Positions 35,508-44,072 of a stretch of 64,000 nucleotides of DNA are shown piece after piece. A program made the position numbers and the translations under genes. The notes beneath the pieces were generated by a model. The model was not told the origin of the DNA. It worked only from the letters and a program-made list of their open reading frames with translations, and made no database searches. The stretch is from Bacillus_AB infantis_B (lineage in GTDB: Bacteria > Bacillota > Bacilli > Bacillales > Cytobacillaceae). The stretch spans positions 186,001-250,000 of the forward strand of contig NZ_VTER01000003.1 of the NCBI RefSeq assembly GCF_008180445.1, written 5' to 3'. Numbering within the stretch: the first letter of the stretch is position 1; each line of letters opens with the position of its first letter.

Positions 35508-36428
35508 TTAAGCCTGCTGGACGCTTTGCTCCTCGCCCATCAGCTGCTTCTGCTTCGCTGCAGCGTTGACCTGCTCATCGGCATGGTAGGAAGAGCGTAC
35601 AAGAGGGCCTGCCTCGCAATGGCTGAAGCCTTTGCTCATGGCAATTTCCTTCAGCTCCTGGAATTCATCCGGGTGGTAGTATTTCTGGACCTTTATATGC
35701 TTTTTGGTAGGCTGCAGATACTGGCCGATTGTCATGATATCTACATCATGGGCACGAAGGTCATCCATGGTTGCGATGATTTCTTCTTTTGTTTCGCCAA
35801 GGCCGATCATCAGGCTGGATTTTGTCGGGATATCAGGCTGCATTTCTTTGGCGCGCTTCAGGAATTCCAATGAGCGCTTGTATGTAGCACGTGCACGGAC
35901 TCTTGGAGTCAGCCTTTCAACCGTTTCAATATTATGGTTCAGGATATCCGGACGGGCATCCATCAGCATTTTAAGGTTTTCATAAACACCGCCCATATCT
36001 GAAGGCAGCACCTCGATGCTTGTGAATGGACTCTTGCGGCGGATCGCCCTTACGGTTTCAGCAAATACGGCTGCGCCTCCGTCCTTCAGGTCATCCCTTG
36101 CTACAGCTGTAACAACCGCATGCTTAAGGTTCATCAGGGCAACAGAGTCTGCCACTCTTTCCGGCTCCTGTAAGTCCAGCTCATTCGGAAGGCCTGTTTT
36201 AACCGCACAAAAACGGCATGCACGTGTGCATACGCCACCCAGAATCATGAAAGTTGCCGTTCTTCTGACTGCCCAGCATTCATGAATATTCGGACACTTT
36301 GCTTCCTCACAGACGGTATGAAGGTTTTTTTCCCTCATCATTTTTTTGAGGCCATTGTAATTTTCATTCGTATTTAATTTTATTTTCAGCCATTCAGGCT
36401 TGCGGATATATTCTTCTTTTTGGCTCAC
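35508..36428 (-). CDS. lipA: Lipoyl synthase
   Basis: LipA inserts two sulfurs into octanoylated carrier proteins by radical SAM chemistry. The auxiliary cluster ligands are Cys40, Cys45 and Cys51 (CEEAKCPNIHEC), and the radical SAM cluster ligands are Cys67, Cys71 and Cys74 (CTRACRFC). RSSYHADE near the C-terminus holds the conserved serine. GTG 36428 is preferred as the start, because GGAG lies 8 bases upstream; the in-frame ATG at 36446 has no site and adds six residues. The product has 306 residues. Confidence 0.95.
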   Translation of the reverse strand: MSQKEEYIRKPEWLKIKLNTNENYNGLKKMMREKNLHTVCEEAKCPNIHECWAVRRTATFMILGGVCTRACRFCAVKTGLPNELDLQEPERVADSVALMNLKHAVVTAVARDDLKDGGAAVFAETVRAIRRKSPFTSIEVLPSDMGGVYENLKMLMDARPDILNHNIETVERLTPRVRARATYKRSLEFLKRAKEMQPDIPTKSSLMIGLGETKEEIIATMDDLRAHDVDIMTIGQYLQPTKKHIKVQKYYHPDEFQELKEIAMSKGFSHCEAGPLVRSSYHADEQVNAAAKQKQLMGEEQSVQQA

Positions 36429-36616
36429 TATTTCCACTCCATCCATTCAATCTTGTCCCCAGAAAAACGGACTGATTTAGACTTCATGATGTCACTTTAA
36501 CATAATGAAGAAGGCAGAACAAGCCATTCCTCTCATCATTACCATTAATTGATATAGATGAAAAGGGGCGCTCTTTCACAAACTAAACTGCAAACAAGAG
36601 CGAAAGGAAGGTTTCC

Positions 36617-37609
36617 ATGCGCATACTTTTGACCCTTCTGCTGCTGTTCTCCCTTTATCCGGCCAGGACAGATGCGGCTGAAAGCACGGATCTGGCGGAG
36701 ATTTACAGCAAAAGAATGCAATTATACAAAAATACAGAGGCCATCACCAATATACCCTGGTATTATTTGGCGGCTGTCGACCAGTATGAGCGCAGCATCC
36801 GCAAGGCGCGCCGGGACCTCCCGAAAGCAGAGGGACTGACAGGAATTTATTTTAAGCCGGAAGAATGGGCCGGCCTGTTAAACCCTAATCTGGAGGACGA
36901 TCATCCTGCTTCCATCCAATTTTTCGGAGGCATGGGAGTCGATGGCAATGGTGATGGCAAAGCTTCATTGAAGGATGACCAGGATGTCATTTATGCTTTT
37001 GCCCACTTCCTTCTTACTTATGGAGTTGACCATGATAATATAAAAATCGGGTTATGGGATTATTATAAACGGGATAAAACCGTCGGGATCATCATAGGGC
37101 ATGCTGAGATTTATAAACACTTCGGCCGGCTGGACCTTGACGGGCATGCCTTTCCCGTTCCTTTCAGAAGCAATCACAGCTACAAGAATACCTGGGGTGA
37201 TGCAAGGGGCTGGGGAGGAAGGAGGATTCATGAAGGAACAGATATTTTTGCCGACTACGGCGTCCCCGTGAGGGCCACCAGCTACGGCATTATAGAGATG
37301 AAAGGCTGGAACAAGTATGGCGGCTGGAGAATCGGCATCCGGGATATCAACAATAACTATCATTATTTTGCGCATTTGAGCGGCTTTGCCAAGGATTTGA
37401 AGGCAGGGCAGATTGTTGAACCGGGCATGCTGATCGGGGGCGTAGGCAGCTCCGGCTATGGCCCGCCGGGAACATCCGGAAAGTTCCCGCCTCATCTTCA
37501 CTACGGGATGTACAAAGACAATGGGTATACGGAATGGTCCTATGACCCCTATCCGCACCTAAGGCTGTGGGAGAGGCAGGATAAGATTCAGTCCAGGAAA
37601 AAGAAATAA
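36617..37609 (+). CDS. yunA: Secreted M23 (LytM) peptidoglycan endopeptidase, YunA-like
   Basis: A signal peptide (about 1-21, ending ARTDA) precedes a middle region with a lysozyme-like helical stretch (about 30-170, including FAHFLLTYGVDH). The C-terminal M23 domain has zinc ligands in HEGTDIFADYG and HLHYG, and YHYFAHLSGF between. It should cleave peptide cross-links in the wall. Position next to lipA agrees with B. subtilis yunA. AAAGGAAGG precedes the ATG, and a strong terminator follows. Confidence 0.9.
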   Translation: MRILLTLLLLFSLYPARTDAAESTDLAEIYSKRMQLYKNTEAITNIPWYYLAAVDQYERSIRKARRDLPKAEGLTGIYFKPEEWAGLLNPNLEDDHPASIQFFGGMGVDGNGDGKASLKDDQDVIYAFAHFLLTYGVDHDNIKIGLWDYYKRDKTVGIIIGHAEIYKHFGRLDLDGHAFPVPFRSNHSYKNTWGDARGWGGRRIHEGTDIFADYGVPVRATSYGIIEMKGWNKYGGWRIGIRDINNNYHYFAHLSGFAKDLKAGQIVEPGMLIGGVGSSGYGPPGTSGKFPPHLHYGMYKDNGYTEWSYDPYPHLRLWERQDKIQSRKKK

Positions 37610-37641
37610 AGGCCTGAAACCATCGGGCCAGGATATAAAAT

Positions 37642-37672
37642 AAGGCTGCCGAAAGATTCGGCAGCCTTTGCT
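37642..37672 (+). terminator. Terminator between yunA and metS
   Basis: A 12-bp perfect stem, AAGGCTGCCGAA with TTCGGCAGCCTT, works for both converging transcripts. Confidence 0.88.
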
Positions 37673-37673
37673 A

Positions 37674-37778
37674 TTATGACTTTTTTGCTTTTGAAACTGC
37701 AAAGGAAATGCTTGCAGCAAGTCCTCCCCAAATGATAAGCATCCCAACGACCATCATTGTTATTGCACTAGCAGACAT
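37674..37778 (-). CDS. metS: Methionine/alanine importer small subunit (MetS-like), 34 residues
   Basis: The ATG shares one base with the stop of the transporter gene (TAATG). The product begins MSASAITMMVVGMLIIWGG and ends SISFAVSKAKKS: one hydrophobic helix with a short basic tail, exactly the form of the small subunit that accompanies MetP-type transporters. Coupled translation fits a fixed stoichiometry. Confidence 0.88.
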   Translation of the reverse strand: MSASAITMMVVGMLIIWGGLAASISFAVSKAKKS

Positions 37779-39289
37779 TATTGAGAAACCCCCTTCTTAT
37801 CCGGGACAGAAATGGCAGCTTTATCCCACTTGAATGCCATGAAGATGAATCCGAGGACAATGGCACCGACCGCGACTGCCCACCCTGAATAGATGATAAA
37901 GCCTGTCGGGTAGCCCTCGTAATTGTCCTTGATATTAGTGTAGATATTCTGAACCATCATATAGCCAAGAATCAGCGGTGTGATGACAGTCAGGCAGATT
38001 CTCCACCAGGCCCCGAGAAGGATATCCGAGACGCTGTCCGCATGCGACTGAATGCTTCTCAGCTCCCTGAGCACCCATGCAATTACGACAACCTCTACAA
38101 GGCCTGCAAGCGCTACGCCGAACTGGTTGATGAAGTAATCAGCTGCATCAAGGAAATAGAGACCGCCATCTGTCGCGAACAATACGGAAATGATGGCCGA
38201 AGCCCCGCCTCCGAACAATACTGCTTTTGTACGGGACACTTTGAACTTATCCTGTACACCGGCAACAAAAGTTTCCACGATTGAAATGAGTGATGTAAGG
38301 CCCGCCAGCACCAGGCACAGGAAGAAGAAGAAGCCGAACATTCCGTTAAGAGCCGGGAATTGACTGATAATCTGCGGGAATACGACAAACGCAAGACCCA
38401 CACCATCTGAAACAACTTCATTGATCGGCACGCCCTGCTGCGCAGCCATAAACCCTAGTGCTGCAAAGACCCCGATCCCGGCCAGAAGTTCGAAACCGGA
38501 ATTGGCAAAACCAGTGATGAATGCACTGTTTGTCAAATCTGTTTTCTTAGGCAGATAGCTGGAATACGTGATCATGATCGCAAACCCGATCGATAAGCTG
38601 AAGAAGATCTGGCCATATGCGGCCACCCAGACTCCAGGATCTGCAATCTTGCTCCAATCAGGCTTGAAGAAGGCATCTAGTCCCTGGACAGCACCGTCGA
38701 GAGTCAGCGCGCGAACAACTATGATTAAGAATAAGATAACAAGTGCCGGAATAAAGATTTTGTTCGCTACTTCTATCCCTTTTTTCACACCTTTGAACAA
38801 AACGCCAAGCGTGATGAGCCAGACAAGGATCAGCGGGAAGAAAACGCCTGGGACGATCGTGCTTACTGATCCCGGTGCATCTGCAAGCTGAAGGTATTCC
38901 CCGAAAAAGAAGCCGTTCGGGTCATCTCCCCAATTCTGGTTAAATGAGAACCCTGCAAATGACATGGCCCACGCAATGATGACTGCATAATAAGTGGAGA
39001 TGACAAAAGATATTGCTACCTGCCACCAGCCGAGCCATTCAAACTTTTTGCTCAGCCTTGCATACGTAAGCGGAGCGGAGCCGCGGTACTTATGGCCGAG
39101 TGTAAATTCAAGGATGAGGATTGGGATCCCTGCTGTCAAAAGCGCGAACAGATAAGGAAAGAAGAAAGCTCCTCCTCCATTATCGTAAGCTACGGCTGGG
39201 AATCTCCATATATTCCCCAGCCCGATCGCTGAACCGACAGCTGCCATAATGAAACCTGCTCTCGTTCCCCATTGAGGACGATTATCCAT
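37778..39289 (-). CDS. metP: Sodium-dependent amino acid transporter, NSS family (MetP-like)
   Basis: The 503-residue membrane protein starts with the NSS signature GFIMAAVGSAIGLGNIWRFP, in which sodium and substrate ligands of transmembrane helix 1 lie, and has about 12 helices. With the small subunit downstream, the likely substrates are methionine and alanine, as in the characterised Corynebacterium pair; that specificity is inferred. GGGGGT precedes the ATG at 10 bases. A good promoter lies about 100 bases upstream. Confidence 0.85.
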   Translation of the reverse strand: MDNRPQWGTRAGFIMAAVGSAIGLGNIWRFPAVAYDNGGGAFFFPYLFALLTAGIPILILEFTLGHKYRGSAPLTYARLSKKFEWLGWWQVAISFVISTYYAVIIAWAMSFAGFSFNQNWGDDPNGFFFGEYLQLADAPGSVSTIVPGVFFPLILVWLITLGVLFKGVKKGIEVANKIFIPALVILFLIIVVRALTLDGAVQGLDAFFKPDWSKIADPGVWVAAYGQIFFSLSIGFAIMITYSSYLPKKTDLTNSAFITGFANSGFELLAGIGVFAALGFMAAQQGVPINEVVSDGVGLAFVVFPQIISQFPALNGMFGFFFFLCLVLAGLTSLISIVETFVAGVQDKFKVSRTKAVLFGGGASAIISVLFATDGGLYFLDAADYFINQFGVALAGLVEVVVIAWVLRELRSIQSHADSVSDILLGAWWRICLTVITPLILGYMMVQNIYTNIKDNYEGYPTGFIIYSGWAVAVGAIVLGFIFMAFKWDKAAISVPDKKGVSQ

Positions 39290-39389
39290 AATTCAATTTA
39301 CCCCCATTTCATTTCCAGCTCTTTTGAAATGCACATCTCAAAAGTTGGAAACTTTTATATTTTCTGATTTTTTAGTATAATCTAAACAT

Positions 39390-39418
39390 AGTATAGCCAC
39401 TATTCCCTGCGGTGTCAA
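39390..39418 (-). promoter_or_regulatory. Sigma-A promoter of metP-metS
   Basis: On the minus strand TTGACA (39418-39413), a 17-base spacer and TATACT (39395-39390). The roughly 100-base leader contains overlapping inverted repeats (39315-39356) but no recognised riboswitch. Beyond it, 39419-39582 holds nothing recognised. Confidence 0.75.
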
Positions 39419-39582
39419 AACTTTATTTTTTGAAAATTATTATTTTTAAATAATAACTTCCAAGCCCCTTAATGCCCATCCACCTCCTTAATATACTAAT
39501 ATTCCTCCGCCGGATAGACTATCCATTAAATTCTGGCATTTTCATATAAATCGTTCTTCAGATTACACTTTCAAACAGCAAT

Positions 39583-39614
39583 TAAAAAGAGACTCCCTAT
39601 GCGGGATGCCTCTC
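39583..39614 (-). terminator. Terminator after the NhaC-family transporter gene
   Basis: On the minus strand GAGA and TCCC pair with GGGA and TCTC across a small internal loop, followed by TTTTTA. Confidence 0.6.
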
Positions 39615-39618
39615 AATA

Positions 39619-41193
39619 TCAATCTGTTACTTCAGCAGATGTCCCCTGCTCGCGCCCGGCAATAAAGGCAAAAGCAGCTAAAAGGACTGCCACTGAAATT
39701 AAAGCAAAAATGGTGCTGCCGGTAAATCCGATCACCAGGTATCCCACCGCGGCGATCAGCGCTGATATGAGTGCATACGGCAGCTGAGTCAGCACATGGT
39801 CGATATGGTTGCAGCCGGCCCCAGTGGATGAAAGGATGGTTGTATCTGAAATAGGAGAACAGTGGTCTCCAAATACCGCTCCGGCCAATACGGCTGCCAT
39901 TGCAGGCAGAAGGAGGGAAATATCGGTCGCTGCCACAACATCGCCTGCAATAGGAAGCAGGATGCCGAAGGAGCCCCATGATGTTCCAGTACTGAATGCC
40001 ATGATCCCTGCAATCAGAAACAAAATGATTGGCAGCAGGGAAAGGCTGATATTGCTGTTTTCCACAACACCTGCAAGATAAGTCCCGGTTTCCAGCTGGC
40101 CGATCAGATCAACGATCGCCCAGGCAAAGATCAGGATATAGACAGCAGGAAGCATGGATTTAATTCCTTCCCAGATCCCTTTTCCGAAAACGCCTGCACT
40201 TACGCCCTTCAGTACGGCAGCCTGGCGAAGGAACAGCAGCAGTGTGAGAGCAAGCCCGATCAGGCTTCCGATGATCAGGGATTTCGCTACATCGGTATTT
40301 TCGAAAATCTTCAGGATCGTTGCGCTTCCCTCTGTTGCTGTGTATCCAGTCCAGACCATGCTGCCGACTGTTCCGAGAATCAATGCAATGATCGGCCAGA
40401 CAAGATCTCCGACTGACCCGGTTGTGCTTGTCGGTAGATCATCCTTCAGCTCTCCAGGGGCAGGCTTATCAGGATCCAGGACCAGTCCTTCTTTGACAGC
40501 ACGTTCTTCATGGGCTTTCATCGGCCCGATTTGGATATTTCTGAATGCCACAATAAATACCATCGCAAGAGCGGTCCATACATAGAGGTTCATCGGCACC
40601 ATCTGCATGAAAGCCGAGAATGCCGAGTACTCTGTCACCCCATGACCGGCAAGGATCGTCCCGATAAGGGCAATGATATAAGCGCCCCAGCTTGAAACAG
40701 GGGAAACGACACATACCGGGGCAGATGTAGAATCAATCAGATACGCAAGCTTTGCCCTCGAAACTTTATGCCGGTCCGTTATCGGCCGTGAGATCTGGCC
40801 GACCGCCAGTGCATTGAAATAATCATCTATGAAAATAATGATGCCAAGCACGGCACCGACAAGCTGGGCGCCTGTCCGGGTTTTCACCCGTTTCATCGCC
40901 CATTCCCCGAATGCGCGGCTTCCTCCGGAAATATTGATAAAAGCGGTAATGATGCCAAGAACCAGCAAAAATAAAATAATATATACATTCCAAGTATTCA
41001 GGGCGCCATCAGCCACAAAAATGCCTTTGACGGCCTCCCAGATGATGCTAAGGGTTTTCCCGATGCCAAAGTCGGCAAGCAGGAAAGCAGCGGTTATAAT
41101 CCCGACACCTAAAGATAACAATACCCTTCTTGTCAGAACGACCATTAAAATGGCCACAAGCGGCGGCAAAAGTGAAAATATCGTGTTTGCCAA
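39619..41193 (-). CDS. NhaC-superfamily transporter under lysine riboswitch control; probable lysine transporter (LysW-type)
   Basis: The 524-residue protein has about 12 membrane helices and NhaC-family segments such as GIIIFIDDYFNALAVGQISR and GDHCSPISDTTILSSTGAGC. By family it would be called a Na+/H+ antiporter. The lysine riboswitch and terminator directly upstream instead point to lysine transport, as predicted for NhaC-family LysW proteins. TTG 41193 is taken as the start, because GGAGGAGGAG lies just upstream. An ATG at 41307 would put the N-terminus inside the riboswitch terminator. Substrate is an inference. Confidence 0.85.
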   Translation of the reverse strand: MANTIFSLLPPLVAILMVVLTRRVLLSLGVGIITAAFLLADFGIGKTLSIIWEAVKGIFVADGALNTWNVYIILFLLVLGIITAFINISGGSRAFGEWAMKRVKTRTGAQLVGAVLGIIIFIDDYFNALAVGQISRPITDRHKVSRAKLAYLIDSTSAPVCVVSPVSSWGAYIIALIGTILAGHGVTEYSAFSAFMQMVPMNLYVWTALAMVFIVAFRNIQIGPMKAHEERAVKEGLVLDPDKPAPGELKDDLPTSTTGSVGDLVWPIIALILGTVGSMVWTGYTATEGSATILKIFENTDVAKSLIIGSLIGLALTLLLFLRQAAVLKGVSAGVFGKGIWEGIKSMLPAVYILIFAWAIVDLIGQLETGTYLAGVVENSNISLSLLPIILFLIAGIMAFSTGTSWGSFGILLPIAGDVVAATDISLLLPAMAAVLAGAVFGDHCSPISDTTILSSTGAGCNHIDHVLTQLPYALISALIAAVGYLVIGFTGSTIFALISVAVLLAAFAFIAGREQGTSAEVTD

Positions 41194-41276
41194 TTTCTCT
41201 CCTCCTCCTTGTATGATGACAGGGGGGGAACTTCCAGACGAAGATGCAGTTTCAGCTGCTGTGCAGCTGCAGAAAA

Positions 41277-41312
41277 TAAAAAAGAGCAATGATAGAAAAT
41301 CCATCATTACTC
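41277..41312 (-). terminator. Riboswitch-controlled intrinsic terminator
   Basis: On the minus strand GAGTAATGATGG pairs with CTATCATTGCTC, then a T run with one A. The upstream ATTACTT can pair with AGTAAT of the left arm as an anti-terminator. Confidence 0.8.
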
Positions 41313-41342
41313 TTTCTAAGTAATAGGTTTCTCCATCACGAT

Positions 41343-41540
41343 CTGTAGCTCCCCATTATAAGGCTTATCTAAGCGTATACCTGATTTGCCTTTATAATGA
41401 CAGTGCTGCCCTTCTTCAAAGCAGCCCCAGCAATGGAATGCGGACGCATGTCAATTGCTTCGGCAAAAATTCCCTTTCTGATGCGGTCAACGTTGTCATC
41501 CTCGCACATCTTACTATTGAATTTTGCACCTCTACCCCAC
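41343..41540 (-). ncRNA. Lysine riboswitch (L box)
   Basis: On the minus strand the conserved L-box blocks occur in order: GTAGAGGTGC, AGTA, GCCGAAGCAA, TTGCTGGGG, CTGTCATTATAA and GGGGAGCTAC. P1 is closed by GTAG/CTAC. A terminator and alternative pairing lie downstream, so high lysine is expected to stop transcription of the transporter gene. The match to the known lysine aptamer is clear by eye. Confidence 0.92.
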
Positions 41541-41573
41541 CGGATATGATAAGGTCATATTAATTTCCTTAAT

Positions 41574-41602
41574 ACTATAACAGGCACCCTTCTTTTTAGC
41601 AA
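41574..41602 (-). promoter_or_regulatory. Promoter of the lysine riboswitch transcript
   Basis: On the minus strand TTGCTA (41602-41597), a 17-base spacer and TATAGT (41579-41574). It lies immediately after the yunB stop, about 35 bases before the aptamer. Confidence 0.75.
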
Positions 41603-41607
41603 ATCCA

Positions 41608-42357
41608 TTAATTAGCAGGCAGCTCAATGGAAGGGGCTGAATCTCCGCCGCCCCCGTTATAGAATTGGGGCACATCTCCCGGGATTATTCCTATCGCGAC
41701 AGGGACATCCTCCTGCACAGTGATTATTTTGGTGGCAAACGGTATGATAATCTGTACCTGGACATCCAGGCGGACGAGCACTTCCACGTACACATTATTG
41801 ATTCCATGATCTTCTCTTTTGGTGATGAAATTTGAAGTTACCGATCCAACAGAGTTGAATTTGACCGGGATACGGGGTCCGAGATTACCTAAGAGTGCGT
41901 TTTTGGTTGCCTGGCCCAATGGCACATAATAAATGATTCCATTTGCTGACTTTGAACCCTTTGTTTCAATCTCTATGTCTGTGAATGATTCCAATGATGA
42001 GAGGTCTCCCTGTTCAGATTTTTTTATATTGTCCTGAACAAGTTCCGTTACCTCTGCCTTCACACGATTAAGCTTTTCAGTATTAATGGTAATGACAGAA
42101 CCATCGCCGCTTTTAACAAACATGTCCTCAAGGTCCATTACATTCGTGATTTTTTTGTTGATGGCATTGTTAATGACCAGCGATGCAATTTTCCTCGTCT
42201 GAGAGTCAGCGTAGCTCATCAGGGTAGGCTCAAGCCCCTTATTGATGATCCATATTCCGGCTGCGGTCGAAAACATAAAAAACACAAAAGTCAGCAGAAA
42301 AACATACCGGAAAGGAAGCGGGCCTTTCCTTGGGAGCCGGCCGCCGAATTTAGCCAA
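41608..42357 (-). CDS. yunB: Sporulation protein YunB
   Basis: The 249-residue protein has one membrane segment (about 17-38) after a basic start and a long extracytoplasmic part beginning SYADSQTRKIASLVINNAIN. It matches YunB, a sigma-E-dependent sporulation protein whose loss impairs spore formation in Bacillus. The start is TTG 42357, with a GGGGGG site that forms part of a hairpin (42365-42402). Confidence 0.9.
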   Translation of the reverse strand: MAKFGGRLPRKGPLPFRYVFLLTFVFFMFSTAAGIWIINKGLEPTLMSYADSQTRKIASLVINNAINKKITNVMDLEDMFVKSGDGSVITINTEKLNRVKAEVTELVQDNIKKSEQGDLSSLESFTDIEIETKGSKSANGIIYYVPLGQATKNALLGNLGPRIPVKFNSVGSVTSNFITKREDHGINNVYVEVLVRLDVQVQIIIPFATKIITVQEDVPVAIGIIPGDVPQFYNGGGGDSAPSIELPAN

Positions 42358-42364
42358 AGCAAAT

Positions 42365-42402
42365 CCCCCCTTTACAAGCTATATGTATGCGGTAAAGGGG
42401 GG
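42365..42402 (-). promoter_or_regulatory. Hairpin covering the yunB ribosome binding site, with a sigma-E -10-like sequence in its loop
   Basis: On the minus strand CCCCCCTTTAC pairs perfectly with GTAAAGGGGGG. The right arm is the yunB ribosome binding site and the loop contains CATACATAT, close to the sigma-E -10 consensus. It may also terminate the upstream HD-GYP transcript. No convincing sigma-E -35 is seen. Confidence 0.45.
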
Positions 42403-42417
42403 AACTAGCAGATAAAG

Positions 42418-43524
42418 TTAGATTTTATTTGCCGTTTCCGGCATCCTCATTTCACAGCCGGTGACAATCACGGTAAGCTCTTCTGCCAGATCGAGATCGA
42501 ATGGTTCAACCGGAAGGCCCTCTTTTTCAAGAATGCGGACGACGGGCCTGTCAGACACTCCTTTATTCTGGCGGACCACCACTCCTGACCTTCCGTCATT
42601 CAAATGGATCATCATCCCGGCCGGATAGACAGCTACAGAGCGACGGAAAGCTTCTACCACAGCTGTATCAAATTGTTTCCCTGAGCCTGCATACAATATC
42701 TCGAGCCCCTCATGCGGCAGCATGGCCCTCCTGTATACACGGTTGGAGGTGACGGCATCGAATACATCAGCGACGGCAATGATTTTGGCAAACAGATGGA
42801 TTTCTTCTTCCACCAGCCTCCTTGGGTAGCCGCTGCCGTTCAGCCGTTCATGATGCTGATAGGCGCAATGGGCAGCAAGGAGAGGCAATGTATGTACCCT
42901 GCGCAAAATTTCAAAGCCTGCTTCTGCATGCTTTTGGATTTCTGCAAATTCCTCTTCTGTCAGCTTTCCCGTCTTAAAGAGAATTTCAGAGGGCACTTTC
43001 ATTTTGCCGACATCATGGAGAATAGCCCCGATCCCCAGCATATCCAGCTCCTGCGGCTTCAGCTTCAGCTCTATGCCGATCGCCAGGGAATAGAGCGTCA
43101 CATTCAGCGAATGGGAGAAAATATAACTGTCATATGTACACACGTCCGCCAATATGCCAAACAGATCTTTATTATCATTAATCTGCTGGACCAGATCCCT
43201 GATGATCTGTTTGAAGCTTTTCGACGATTTCTCAATAATGATCGAGTCTGACAGCTTATTACCTTTCTTTATCTGGGTGAACGTTTCCTCAATGGAAGCT
43301 ACCGCTTTCCTTTTCATGGCTGCATCGATTGAGCTGCCGGACTCTATATCATCCGTCCTCGGGTCCTTTACATATATATAGGTGACACCAAGATCCCCGA
43401 GTCTTGCCAGCAGTTTTTCCGAAAGCGCCACTCCGTCGCTGACGAGCACGACTCCCTTATCGCTTAAAACGGCTTTTGCAAGAATGGCCCCCGGATGTAC
43501 TGATGAGGTAGCTACTAATCTCAT
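42418..43524 (-). CDS. HD-GYP domain protein, probable cyclic-di-GMP phosphodiesterase
   Basis: The 368-residue protein has an N-terminal region (about 1-110) of unknown fold and an HD-GYP domain with HDVGKMKVPSEIL (metal-binding HD) and HHERLNGSGYP (the GYP motif), plus HAEAGFEIL. Such enzymes hydrolyse c-di-GMP to pGpG or GMP. No membrane segment is evident. TTGGAGC precedes the ATG. The EAL protein 9 kb away on the same strand is a second c-di-GMP-related gene. Confidence 0.9.
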   Translation of the reverse strand: MRLVATSSVHPGAILAKAVLSDKGVVLVSDGVALSEKLLARLGDLGVTYIYVKDPRTDDIESGSSIDAAMKRKAVASIEETFTQIKKGNKLSDSIIIEKSSKSFKQIIRDLVQQINDNKDLFGILADVCTYDSYIFSHSLNVTLYSLAIGIELKLKPQELDMLGIGAILHDVGKMKVPSEILFKTGKLTEEEFAEIQKHAEAGFEILRRVHTLPLLAAHCAYQHHERLNGSGYPRRLVEEEIHLFAKIIAVADVFDAVTSNRVYRRAMLPHEGLEILYAGSGKQFDTAVVEAFRRSVAVYPAGMMIHLNDGRSGVVVRQNKGVSDRPVVRILEKEGLPVEPFDLDLAEELTVIVTGCEMRMPETANKI

Positions 43525-43575
43525 ATAAAAGCTCCAATCATTTCTGTCTCATTTTACGTCCTTCATCCTATCCAC

Positions 43576-43595
43576 ATTATAGTAGAAAATTCTAC
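43576..43595 (-). promoter_or_regulatory. Promoter -10 and adjoining palindrome upstream of the HD-GYP gene
   Basis: On the minus strand a consensus TATAAT (43581-43576) is directly preceded by a palindrome with arms GTAGAA and TTCTAC (43582-43595), which lies where a repressor would cover the spacer. The -35 is weak. Confidence 0.45.
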
Positions 43596-43673
43596 AAAAT
43601 ACGACTGATAATGGTAATCTTTGCATAAGTAAGTATCACTCGGCTTCTATTTGGAGTGGAATGCTCCGTTCAA

Positions 43674-43708
43674 GAAAAAAAAAGAGCCGCCTGCTGCGGC
43701 TGGCTCTC
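43674..43708 (-). terminator. Terminator after yunC
   Basis: On the minus strand AGAGCC-A-GCC pairs with GGCGGCTCT, then nine T residues. It overlaps the yunC stop codon. Confidence 0.85.
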
Positions 43709-44010
43709 TACAGCATTTTCAGCAGCGCGTCCTTGCCGATCATGCCTTTATGGATTCCAAGTTCTTCAGCCTCAAAGGTGACCGATTCCAGCGGTGCCTC
43801 CAGGAGCTGCTCGATCGTGCGGACACCAACAGCCCTTCCGGCAATCACTTTCCGGTCCTTCAGCTTTTCATTTAGCAGGGCAACGTCCAGCGCTCCGCAC
43901 ATAATATAGCCCTTTTCGCTCGAGACAGCGAGCAGGGTCGTTTTCGGCAGCTGAACGGATACGCTTAAAAAGGTATGGCCGTCGATGATGACAGGTGACA
44001 GTTCCATCAT
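43708..44010 (-). CDS. yunC: DUF1805 protein YunC
   Basis: A 100-residue protein with GYIMCGALDVALLNEKL and AGRAVGVRTIEQLLEAPLES, matching the DUF1805 family; YunC has a known structure but no established function. ATG 44010 is chosen, with AAAGGAGTGG upstream at a fitting distance, instead of the ATG at 44034. It lies next to yunD as in B. subtilis. Confidence 0.88.
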   Translation of the reverse strand: MMELSPVIIDGHTFLSVSVQLPKTTLLAVSSEKGYIMCGALDVALLNEKLKDRKVIAGRAVGVRTIEQLLEAPLESVTFEAEELGIHKGMIGKDALLKML

Positions 44011-44072
44011 AAGTATCCACTCCTTTCGCTTCATAACAGATTATGTCAGCAAAAGAAAATGGTGCCGGGATA

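Noticed and set aside
39290..39390. T box or S box riboswitch in the metP leader
   Set aside because: Neither the T-box sequence nor conserved SAM-riboswitch motifs are present; only simple inverted repeats are visible.
41194..41307. N-terminal extension of the NhaC-family protein to an ATG at 41307
   Set aside because: The extension would be translated from the riboswitch terminator; a TTG with a perfect ribosome binding site at 41193 is preferred.
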